Below, piece by piece: positions 17,237-25,097 of a DNA stretch of 64,000 nucleotides; positions within the stretch are counted from its first letter, which is position 1, and every line of letters starts with the position of its first letter. The translations under genes and the position numbers were made by a program. The DNA is from Variovorax atrisoli 110B (GTDB lineage: Bacteria > Pseudomonadota > Gammaproteobacteria > Burkholderiales > Burkholderiaceae_C): contig NZ_KB907455.1 of the NCBI RefSeq assembly GCF_000382045.1, positions 337,076 to 401,075 on the forward strand. The letters run 5' to 3'. The notes under the pieces are model-generated. The model saw only the letters and a list, made by a program, of their open reading frames with translations. It had not been told where the DNA came from and did no database searches.

Positions 17237-17794
17237 ATGGCATTCCTAGACGACGGCTCCTGGAGCCCTGAAGACGCCCGCCAGTTCTATGAACTGATCG
17301 GCACCGGCTCGTCCGAGACCGACCTGGTCATGCTGATCGAGAACAAGGGCGCGCCCGTCGAAGGCGAGCTGGAGCGCAGCTTCGACGACGGCAAGGCGCG
17401 CCTGAGCATCGGCGGCTACTACTGGTCGGTGCAGGTGCCAGAGTCTTCCAGCCAGAACCAGGTGGTGCCCAACAACCTGATCGTCGCGCGCCGCAGCGAC
17501 GCGGCCACCGCCACCATCGCCAGCCTGCTGCGCGCGCAGGAGAAAGACCTGAAGGTGATGATCAGCGCCTTCAAGTCCGGCGGCGACGAACGCTCGCCCG
17601 ATGCGCAGTCGACCTTCGAGATGGTGCTGGAGAACGCGCGCATCTGCCGGCTGGTGCTGAGCTCGGGCGGCCACTGGGGCGTGCCCTCGGAGCTGATCTC
17701 CATCAGCTACCGAACGGTGAAGGTGCGCTCGGCCCCGCAGAAGACCACCGGCCTGCGCGGCGCGGTGCGCGAATGCCAGTTCACGCGCGCATGA
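17237..17794 (+). CDS. Divergent Hcp-family protein
   Basis: 185 residues that follow the Hcp layout although the sequence is far from the main Hcp at 44887-45366. LVMLIENKGAPVEGE matches the Hcp N-terminal strand; the following segments line up one by one: GYYWSVQ, IVARRSDAATATIASLLRAQEKDLKVMISAFKSGG (as one helix-strand unit), TFEMVLENARICRLVLSSGG and PSELISISYRTVKVRSAPQK. It has an acidic/aromatic N-terminal addition (SWSPEDARQFYELIG). A good SD (GGAGGTGAG) precedes it. It sits between the caspase gene and tagJ. A specialised tube ring, cap or cargo carrier is possible; a structural role is not proven. Confidence 0.75.
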   Translation: MAFLDDGSWSPEDARQFYELIGTGSSETDLVMLIENKGAPVEGELERSFDDGKARLSIGGYYWSVQVPESSSQNQVVPNNLIVARRSDAATATIASLLRAQEKDLKVMISAFKSGGDERSPDAQSTFEMVLENARICRLVLSSGGHWGVPSELISISYRTVKVRSAPQKTTGLRGAVRECQFTRA

Positions 17795-17882
17795 GCCGCC
17801 CGTTTCCCCGCCCCTTCCTCCGCCCGCTTGTCCGCACGCCAGTCCGCACGTTCATCAGCCCAGCCCCAAGGAGCCGCACACC

Positions 17883-18722
17883 ATGACCACCGCCGCCGAA
17901 TTCCTCAAGGCCGCCGACCCTGCAGCCGCGCTCAAGGCACTGAGCGACGACGTGCGCGCCAAGCCCTCGGACAGCAAGCATCGCGTGTTCATGGCGCAGC
18001 TGCTGTGCGTGCTGGGGCAGTGGGAGCGCGCGCTCAACCAGCTCACCGTGGCGGCCGAGCTCGACGCGCTGGCCGTGCCCATGAAGCAGGTCTACGGCGA
18101 GGCCGTGCGCTGCGAGGGCCTGCGCGCCGAGGTGTTCGCCGGCACGCGCACGCCGATGATCTTCGGCCAGCCCGACGAATGGCTGGCGCTGCTCATCGAG
18201 TCGCTGCTGCGCCAGGGCCGCGGCGAGAGCGAGCTGGCCGAAGACCTGCGGCAGCGGGCCTTCGACGGCGCGCCCGCCATCGGCGGCACCATCGACGGCA
18301 AGCCCTTCGAGTGGCTGGCCGATGCCGACATGCGCCTGGGCCCGGTGCTCGAGGCCTTCGTCAACGGCAAGTACTACTGGATCCCGTACGCGCGCCTCGC
18401 GCACATCAAGATCGAGCCGCCCGAGGACCTGCGCGACTGCGTGTGGATGCCCGCGCACCTGCAGTTCGAGAACGGCGGCGAGACGCTCGCGCTCGTTCCC
18501 ACGCGCTACGAAGGCACCGAGAAGCAGGAAGACGGCGAACTGCGCCTCGCACGCAAGACCGAGTGGCGCGAACTGCGCCCCGAGGTATGGGCCGGCTATG
18601 GCCAGCGCGTGCTCAGCAGCAGCGACGGCAACGAGTACGCGCTGATGGACGTGCGCGAGATCCTGTTCACGCCGGCCGAAGCCGAGACCCAGGTCCCTGC
18701 CGAAGGTGCCGTCGATGGCTGA
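17883..18722 (+). CDS. tagJ: T6SS accessory protein TagJ (ImpE/SciE family)
   Basis: TagJ binds the N-terminus of TssB and modulates sheath recycling by TssH in some systems. The 279-residue protein begins with AAEFLKAADPAAALKALSDD and a helical repeat-like half, then shows the family's conserved C-terminal part (FEWLADADMRLGPVLEAFVNGKYYWIPYARL and WMPAHLQFENGG). It overlaps tssE by eight bases, as expected for tagJ-tssE pairs. Confidence 0.93.
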   Translation: MTTAAEFLKAADPAAALKALSDDVRAKPSDSKHRVFMAQLLCVLGQWERALNQLTVAAELDALAVPMKQVYGEAVRCEGLRAEVFAGTRTPMIFGQPDEWLALLIESLLRQGRGESELAEDLRQRAFDGAPAIGGTIDGKPFEWLADADMRLGPVLEAFVNGKYYWIPYARLAHIKIEPPEDLRDCVWMPAHLQFENGGETLALVPTRYEGTEKQEDGELRLARKTEWRELRPEVWAGYGQRVLSSSDGNEYALMDVREILFTPAEAETQVPAEGAVDG

Positions 18723-19227
18723 GCTCACCGCGCAGGAGCGGCTGCAGCCTTCGCTGCTCGACCGCCTCGTCGACAACGCGCCCGACGAGAAGCGCGAGAG
18801 CGACGACAAGCGCACGCTGACCAAGCAGGCGCTGCGCCAGGCCGTGCTGCGCGACCTGGGCTGGCTCTTCAACGCCACCGGCTACGGCCTCTCGATGGAC
18901 GACAGGCAGTACCCGAACGCGGCGCGCTCGGTCATCAACTACGGATTGCCTATGCTGTCTGGCCAGTTCACCTCGTCGGTGCAGCGTGTCAGCATGGAAC
19001 AGGCTTTGAAGAACGCAATCCTGCAGTTCGAGCCGCGCATCCTGTCCCGAACACTCGAAGTCGAACTCATCATGGAGGGCCCGGCACTTGACTCGCACAA
19101 CAGCATCGGCTTGCAGATCCGCGGCATGCTGTGGGCGCAGCCCGTGCCGCTGGAGTTCCTGATGCGAAGCCGCGTAGACCTGGAAGAAGGTCGCATCGAG
19201 ATAGTGGACATGGCGCAGAAGTTATGA
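18715..19227 (+). CDS. tssE: T6SS baseplate protein TssE (gp25-like)
   Basis: TssE is the lysozyme-like gp25 homologue that initiates sheath polymerisation. The 170-residue protein has the gp25 core: LRQAVLRDLGWLFNATG, SVINYGLPMLSGQ, then AILQFEPRILSRTLEVEL. The ATG at 18715 inside the end of tagJ is chosen over the GTG at 18706, since GAAGG lies a normal distance upstream. It belongs to the tagJ-tssE-tssF-tssG-tssH baseplate/ATPase run. Confidence 0.95.
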   Translation: MAELTAQERLQPSLLDRLVDNAPDEKRESDDKRTLTKQALRQAVLRDLGWLFNATGYGLSMDDRQYPNAARSVINYGLPMLSGQFTSSVQRVSMEQALKNAILQFEPRILSRTLEVELIMEGPALDSHNSIGLQIRGMLWAQPVPLEFLMRSRVDLEEGRIEIVDMAQKL

Positions 19228-19335
19228 GCCCCCCGGCTTTTCACTGCGCTGCGCTTCGTGTAATTCGCCACCCCCCGAGGGGGAGGCGCGGCCCGCCTTG
19301 GGGCGGCCCGGCGGCGGCCGCCTTCCCGGAGTGAA
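19228..19335. repeat. GC-rich intergenic repeat between tssE and tssF (related family)
   Basis: The 111-bp tssE-tssF gap begins CCCCGGCTTTTCACTGCGCT, continues GCGCTTCGTGTAATTCGCCA and holds the hairpin ACCCCCCGAGGGGGAG plus a second dyad in CGCCTTGGGGCGGCCCG. It shares the motif TTCGTGT..TTCGCCA with C-run/G-run hairpin with the other dispersed repeats, so it is probably a relative of them. Confidence 0.6.
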
Positions 19336-19338
19336 GTG

Positions 19339-21231
19339 ATGGACCCCAGACTGCTGAGTCTGTACGAACAGGAACTGCGCTACTTCCGCGAAAGCTCATC
19401 GGAGTTCGCGCGCGCATTTCCGAAGATCGCGCATCGGCTCGGCATCGAAGGCCAGGAGGTGGCCGATCCGTACGTGGAGCGGCTGATCGAGGCCACTGCG
19501 TTCCTCTCGGCGCGCGTGGGCCTGAAGCTCGATGCCGAATACCCCCGCTTCACCGGCCACCTGCTGGACATCGTCTATCCGCACTTCCTCGCGCCGACGC
19601 CGGCGATGGTGGTGGTCTCGTTCGCGCCCGACCCTGACGACGCCAACCTCGCCACCGGCCCGAGCCTGCCGCGCGGCAGCGGGCTGCGCGCGCGGCAGGC
19701 GGTGGGGCAGAACACGCACTGCGAGTTCCGCACCGCCAGCGCCCTGCGGATCTGGCCCGTCGAGGTGCAGCGCGCGCAGTACTTCACCTATGCGCCCGAC
19801 CTGCCGCTGAACACGCATCCGCAGTCGCGCGCCATCCGCGGCGGCCTGCGCATCGTGCTGCGCGCCACCGCCGGACTGGACTTCAGCCAGATCGCGCTCG
19901 ACGACCTCGTGCTGCACTTCGGCGGCGCGGAAGACGTGGCCTGGCAACTGCACGAGTGCGCGCTGGGCCAGCCCATCGGCGTGCTGGTGCGGCCGCTGGG
20001 TCCGGGCGGCGCGCTGCAGGGCACGCCGCGCAGCCTGCCGCCGAGCGCCATCGGCGCGGTCGGCTTCGAGGACGACGAGGCGCTGCTGCCAGTCACCGCC
20101 ACCGGCTTCTCTGGCTTCAGGCTGCTGCAGGAGTACTTCGCGTTCCCGCAGCGCTTCCAGTTCGTGCGCATCGGCGGGCTCAAGGCGCTGCTGGCGCAGA
20201 TGCCGGTGGCCGAGGTCGAGATCGTGCTGCTCTTCTCCCGCGGCGACGCGGCCCTCGAGAAGCTCGTGAGCGCGGACAACGTGCTGCTGCACTGCGTGCC
20301 CGCGGTGAACCTCTTCAGCAAGCGGCTCGACCGCGTGCCGCTGAACGAGGGCGTGAGCCAGTTCCACCTGGTGCCCGACCGCACGCGGCCGCAGGACTTC
20401 GAGGTGCACACCGTCACCGAGGTCATCGGCCACGGCACGCCGGGCGCCGATGCGGCGGCGGCCGAGCAGCCGTTCCGGCCCTTCTACTCGGCCTTCCACG
20501 GCAGCCGCCTGAGTCATCCGGCCTACTTCACGGTCACGCGCGAGCCGCGCATGCTGTCGGTGCGCCAGCGCACCGAGGGGCACCGCAGCAGCCACATCGG
20601 CTCCGAGGTCTACATGCAGATCGTCGATCCGCAGCAGGCGCCGTACGCGGCCACGCTGCGGCAGCTGGCGGTGACCGCGCTGTGCACCAACCGCGACCTG
20701 CCGCTGCTGATGCCGCTGGGCCGCGAGAACGACTTCGACTGCGTCGATTCCTTCCCCGTGCAGCGCGTGCGCATGGTGCGCGGGCCATCGCGGCCGGTGT
20801 CGCCGGTGGTGAGCCAGGGGCTGGGCTGGCGCGTGGTCGACCACCTCGCGCTCAACTACCTGTCGCTGTCCGACAGCACGCCGGAACAGGGCGCTGCCGC
20901 GCTGCGCGAGACGCTGATGCTCTACGCGGTGCACGCCGACGAGATGCGCCAGGGCCAGGTGCGCGGGCTGCTGTCGGTGAAGTGCAAGCCGGTGGCGCGC
21001 CGCCTGCCGATGAAGGGGCCGATCGCCTTCGGCCGCGGTCTGGAGGTGACGCTCGAAGTCGACAAGGACGCCTTCCACGGCCACAGCAGCTTCCTCTTCG
21101 GTGCCGTGCTGGCGCGTTTTCTCTCGCGCCACGTGGAGGTGAACCATTTCGTCGAGACCGTGCTGCGCATCGCGGGCAAGGGCGAGACCATGCGCTGGAG
21201 GCCGCTGTGCGGGACACGGCAGATCCTGTGA
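19339..21231 (+). CDS. tssF: T6SS baseplate protein TssF
   Basis: TssF forms the baseplate wedge with TssG and TssE. The 630-residue protein starts MDPRLLSLYEQELRYFRESS, the family hallmark, followed by AFPKIAHRLGI, DPYVERLIEATAFL and HLLDIVYPHFLAPTPAM. The ATG at 19339 is taken rather than the GTG at 19336; GGAG at 19328-19331 is well placed. The GTGA overlap with tssG suggests translational coupling. Confidence 0.97.
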   Translation: MDPRLLSLYEQELRYFRESSSEFARAFPKIAHRLGIEGQEVADPYVERLIEATAFLSARVGLKLDAEYPRFTGHLLDIVYPHFLAPTPAMVVVSFAPDPDDANLATGPSLPRGSGLRARQAVGQNTHCEFRTASALRIWPVEVQRAQYFTYAPDLPLNTHPQSRAIRGGLRIVLRATAGLDFSQIALDDLVLHFGGAEDVAWQLHECALGQPIGVLVRPLGPGGALQGTPRSLPPSAIGAVGFEDDEALLPVTATGFSGFRLLQEYFAFPQRFQFVRIGGLKALLAQMPVAEVEIVLLFSRGDAALEKLVSADNVLLHCVPAVNLFSKRLDRVPLNEGVSQFHLVPDRTRPQDFEVHTVTEVIGHGTPGADAAAAEQPFRPFYSAFHGSRLSHPAYFTVTREPRMLSVRQRTEGHRSSHIGSEVYMQIVDPQQAPYAATLRQLAVTALCTNRDLPLLMPLGRENDFDCVDSFPVQRVRMVRGPSRPVSPVVSQGLGWRVVDHLALNYLSLSDSTPEQGAAALRETLMLYAVHADEMRQGQVRGLLSVKCKPVARRLPMKGPIAFGRGLEVTLEVDKDAFHGHSSFLFGAVLARFLSRHVEVNHFVETVLRIAGKGETMRWRPLCGTRQIL

Positions 21232-22349
21232 CCGCTGCCGGTGCGCCCGGCACGGCCCGCGCGCCCGAGCAGGGCGGTGGCACCGTGCAGTCCCGCGTCG
21301 ATGCGGCGTTGCGCGGCTGGTCGGCCGAGCCCTGGGCCTTCGACTACTTCGCGGTGATGCGCCGGCTCGAATCGGTCGCAAGGACCACGCCGCGCTGGGG
21401 CCGCGCGCTGCTGCCCGGCGCCGAGCCGGTGCGCGTGGGGCAGGAACCGTCGCTCTCTTTCGCGCCGGCGAGCTTCAGCCGCTTCGAGCCCGCGACCGCG
21501 CATTCGCCGCCGCGCCTGCGCCAGCAGTTCTTCGGCTACATCGGCCCCAACGGGCCGCTGCCGGTGCACCTGAGCGACTTCATCCGCGAGCGCAGCCTGA
21601 ACCATGGCGACCCGACGTGGCTGGCCTTTCTCGACAGCTTCTCGCACCGCTTCTCGCTGCACTTCTACCGCGCGTGGGCCCAGTCGCGGCCCGCGGTGGC
21701 GCTGGACAGGCCGGGCGAGGACCGCTTCCGCCTGCAGATCGGCGCGCTGGTGGGCATCGGTGCACCGGGGCGCGTGGGGCGCGACGAGATCCATGACGAC
21801 GCGCGGCTGCACTTCTCGGGCTGGCTCGCGCGCCGCGTGCACAACGTGGAGAGCGTGGAGTCGGTGCTGTGCAGCTACTTCGGCGTGCCGGTGAAGCTGG
21901 AGCGCTGGGTCGGCCACTGGATGAGCCTGCCCGCAGGCGAGCTCACGCGGCTGGGGCAGGGCGAGAGCTCGCGTGCCATGGGCATGGGCGCCATGCTCGG
22001 CACCCGCGCATGGGACCGCCAGCACCGCGTGCGCCTGCATCTCGGTCCGCTCACGATCGAGCAGTACCGCATGTTCCTACCCATCGGCGATGCGCGCCCC
22101 GTGCTGCAGCGCTGGATGCAGCAGCTGCTCGGCGACGAGCTCGAGTGGGATGCCGAGCTCGTGCTCGAGAAGGCGCAGGTGCCCGCCACCCGACTGGGCG
22201 CGGCCAAGGGCAGCGCGCCGCGCCTGGGCTGGGTGTCGTGGCTCGGCGAGCGCAGGCGCTCGCGCGACGCCGCCGACGTGCGCATCGCCAGCCAGTCTTT
22301 CAACAAGCCCACCTTCATTCGTCCAGAAGAGATACGGAGTCCCTCATGA
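21228..22349 (+). CDS. tssG: T6SS baseplate protein TssG
   Basis: TssG pairs with TssF in the baseplate wedge. The 373-residue frame shows FDYFAVMRRLESV near the start, then FGYIGPNGPLPVHLSDFIRER, FLDSFSHRFSLHFYRAWAQ and the C-terminal AWDRQHRVRLHLGPLT, all typical. The GTG at 21228 overlaps the tssF stop (GTGA). A GTG about 55 bases further in would be an alternative if the Gly/Ala-rich leader is not translated. It overlaps tssH by ATGA. Confidence 0.95.
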   Translation: MTAAGAPGTARAPEQGGGTVQSRVDAALRGWSAEPWAFDYFAVMRRLESVARTTPRWGRALLPGAEPVRVGQEPSLSFAPASFSRFEPATAHSPPRLRQQFFGYIGPNGPLPVHLSDFIRERSLNHGDPTWLAFLDSFSHRFSLHFYRAWAQSRPAVALDRPGEDRFRLQIGALVGIGAPGRVGRDEIHDDARLHFSGWLARRVHNVESVESVLCSYFGVPVKLERWVGHWMSLPAGELTRLGQGESSRAMGMGAMLGTRAWDRQHRVRLHLGPLTIEQYRMFLPIGDARPVLQRWMQQLLGDELEWDAELVLEKAQVPATRLGAAKGSAPRLGWVSWLGERRRSRDAADVRIASQSFNKPTFIRPEEIRSPS

Positions 22350-25075
22350 GTGAAATCAGCCGCACCGCCCTTTTCGGCAAGCTCAACTCGCTGGCCTACA
22401 AGGCCATCGAAGGCGCCACCGTGTTCTGCAAGATGCGGGGCAATCCTTACGTGGAGCTGGAGCACTGGTTCGCGCAGCTGCTGCAGGCGCAGGACTCCGA
22501 CCTGCACCGCGTGATCCAGCACTACGGCCTCGACGTGTCGGTCATCGCCAAGGACATGACGGCCGCGCTCGACCGCCTGCCGCGCGGCGCCACCGCCATC
22601 AGCGACTTCTCTCCGCACATCGAGAACGCCATCGAGCGCGCATGGACCTACGCCACCCTGCAGTTCGGCGAGGCGCAGGTGCGCACCGGCTACCTGCTGG
22701 TGGGCATGCTGAAGACGCAGAGCCTGCGCAACCCGCTGTTCGGCCTGTCGAAGCAGTTCGAGAAGATCAAGGTCGAGGACCTGTCCGACAACTTCGCGAA
22801 GATCTGCGACGCCTCGCCCGAGGCGCAGATGCGCGCGCAGGACGGCACCGGCATGGGCAGCGGCGCGCCCGGCGAGGAGTCCGACGCGATGGCGCCGGCC
22901 GCCATGGGCAAGGGCGATGCGCTGAAGAAGTTCGCGGTCGACCTCACCGAGAAGGCGAAGAAGGGCGAGATGGACCCTGTCACCGGCCGCGACGAGGAGA
23001 TCCGCCAGATCGTCGACATCCTCATGCGCCGCCGCCAGAACAACCCGCTGCTGACCGGCGAGGCCGGCGTCGGCAAGACGGCCGTGGTCGAGGGCTTCGC
23101 GCAGCGCCTGGCGCGCGGCGACGTGCCGCCGCAGCTGAAGGACGTGAAGCTGCTCACCCTCGACATCGGCCTGCTGCAGGCCGGCGCGAGCATGAAGGGC
23201 GAGTTCGAGCAGCGCCTGCGCCAGGTGATCGACGAGGTGCAGAGCTCGCCCACGCCCATCATCCTTTTCATCGACGAGATCCACACGCTGGTGGGCGCGG
23301 GCGGCGCGGCCGGCACCGGCGATGCGGCCAACCTGCTCAAGCCTGCCTTGGCGCGCGGCAACCTCCGCACCATCGGCGCCACCACCTGGGCCGAGTACAA
23401 GAAGTACATCGAGAAGGACCCGGCGCTCACCCGCCGCTTCCAGGTGGTGCAGGTGCCCGAGCCCGACGAGACCAAGGCCATCCTGATGCTGCGCGGCGTG
23501 GCCAGCGTGCTCGAGAAGCACCACCGCGTGCAGCTGCTCGACGAGGCGATCGAGGCGGCCGTGAAGCTGAGCCACCGCTACATTCCCGCGCGCCAGCTGC
23601 CCGACAAGGCCGTGAGCCTGCTCGACACCGCCTGCGCGCGCGTGGCCGTGTCGCAGCACGCCACGCCGCCCGAGGTGGAGGACTGCATGCGCCGCATCGA
23701 GGGGCTGACGGTGGAGCAGGAGATCATCGGCCGCGAGGAAGCCATCGGCATCGACGTGACCAAACGCGCCGCGCAGGTGGCCGCGCTGCTGGCCGAATCG
23801 AAGGTGCAGCTCGATGCGCTGAACGCGCGCTGGCAGGAAGAGAAGGGGCTGGTCGACCGGCTGCTGGAGCTGCGCAGCAAGCTGCGCGCGGGGAACAAGC
23901 CGGTGGACTCGCCGCAGGCCGAGGGCGGGGCGAAGGCCGACGTGCCCCCGCCCCAATCCTCCCCCAGCGGCGGAGGGGGCGAAGACCGTGCCGCGCTGCT
24001 GGCGGAGCTGCACGAGCTGCAGGCGAAGATCCACGCGGTGCAGGGCGAATCGCCGCTCATCCTGCCTTCGGTCGACGAGCAGGCCGTGGCCTCGGTGGTC
24101 GCCGACTGGACCGGCATTCCCGTCGGCCGCATGGTCAAGAACGAAGTCGAGGCGGTGCTCAAGCTCGCCGACACGCTCAACCAGCGGGTGATCGGCCAGA
24201 AGCACGGACTGGAGATGATCGCGCGGCGCATCCAGACCTCGCGCGCGCGGCTGGACAACCCGCAGAAGCCCATCGGCGTGTTCATGCTCTGCGGCACCTC
24301 CGGCGTGGGCAAGACCGAGACCGCGCTCGCGCTGGCCGAGGCGCTGTACGGCGGCGAGCAGAACATCATCACCATCAACATGAGCGAGTTCCAGGAGGCG
24401 CACACCGTCTCCACGCTCAAGGGCGCGCCGCCGGGCTACGTGGGCTACGGCGAGGGCGGCATCCTGACCGAGGCTGTGCGCCGCCGTCCCTACAGCGTGG
24501 TGCTGCTCGACGAGGTGGAGAAGGCCCACCCCGACGTGCACGAGATCTTCTTCCAGGTCTTCGACAAGGGCTGGATGGAAGACGGCGAGGGCCGGATGAT
24601 CGACTTCAAGAACACCATCATCCTGCTGACCACCAACGCCGGCAGCGAGCTGGTGATGAGCATGTGCCGCGACCCCGAGCTGCTGCCCGACCCGAATGCG
24701 CTGGCCGATGCGCTGAAGGCGCCGCTGATGAAGGTGTTCCCGCCCGCACTGCTGGGCCGCATCGTCACCATTCCCTACTACCCGCTGTCGCCGGACATGA
24801 TGAAGAAGATCGTGCGGCTGCAGCTGGGCCGCATCAAGAAGCGCGTGGAAACCAACCACGGCGTGCCTTTCGAATACAGCGACGCGGTGGTCGACCAGGT
24901 GGTCGCGCGCTGCCAGGACCCGGAGTCGGGCGGGCGCGTGATCGACGCGATCCTGACCAACACAGTGCTGCCGACGATCTCGGTCGAGTACCTGCAGCGG
25001 CTGGCCTCGGGCGGCGAGATCCGCCGCGTGGCGCTGGATGTGAAGGACGCGGACTTCACCTACGCCTTCGATTGA
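22346..25075 (+). CDS. tssH: T6SS sheath-disassembly ATPase TssH (ClpV)
   Basis: Hexameric AAA+ unfoldase that recycles contracted TssBC sheaths. The 909-residue protein has a Clp-N domain (1-150), AAA1 with Walker A GEAGVGKT and Walker B LFIDEIH, a coiled-coil middle region and AAA2 with Walker A GTSGVGKT and Walker B VVLLDEVE. The C-terminal D2-small domain is present. The middle region is interrupted by a Pro/Ser/Gly tract (VPPPQSSPSGGGG) whose DNA at about 23943-23980 is a C-run/G-run palindrome like the intergenic REP-type repeats. SD GGAG lies about 8 bases before the ATG. Confidence 0.97.
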   Translation: MSEISRTALFGKLNSLAYKAIEGATVFCKMRGNPYVELEHWFAQLLQAQDSDLHRVIQHYGLDVSVIAKDMTAALDRLPRGATAISDFSPHIENAIERAWTYATLQFGEAQVRTGYLLVGMLKTQSLRNPLFGLSKQFEKIKVEDLSDNFAKICDASPEAQMRAQDGTGMGSGAPGEESDAMAPAAMGKGDALKKFAVDLTEKAKKGEMDPVTGRDEEIRQIVDILMRRRQNNPLLTGEAGVGKTAVVEGFAQRLARGDVPPQLKDVKLLTLDIGLLQAGASMKGEFEQRLRQVIDEVQSSPTPIILFIDEIHTLVGAGGAAGTGDAANLLKPALARGNLRTIGATTWAEYKKYIEKDPALTRRFQVVQVPEPDETKAILMLRGVASVLEKHHRVQLLDEAIEAAVKLSHRYIPARQLPDKAVSLLDTACARVAVSQHATPPEVEDCMRRIEGLTVEQEIIGREEAIGIDVTKRAAQVAALLAESKVQLDALNARWQEEKGLVDRLLELRSKLRAGNKPVDSPQAEGGAKADVPPPQSSPSGGGGEDRAALLAELHELQAKIHAVQGESPLILPSVDEQAVASVVADWTGIPVGRMVKNEVEAVLKLADTLNQRVIGQKHGLEMIARRIQTSRARLDNPQKPIGVFMLCGTSGVGKTETALALAEALYGGEQNIITINMSEFQEAHTVSTLKGAPPGYVGYGEGGILTEAVRRRPYSVVLLDEVEKAHPDVHEIFFQVFDKGWMEDGEGRMIDFKNTIILLTTNAGSELVMSMCRDPELLPDPNALADALKAPLMKVFPPALLGRIVTIPYYPLSPDMMKKIVRLQLGRIKKRVETNHGVPFEYSDAVVDQVVARCQDPESGGRVIDAILTNTVLPTISVEYLQRLASGGEIRRVALDVKDADFTYAFD

Positions 25076-25097
25076 GATCCCTCCCCAAGAGAAAAAG

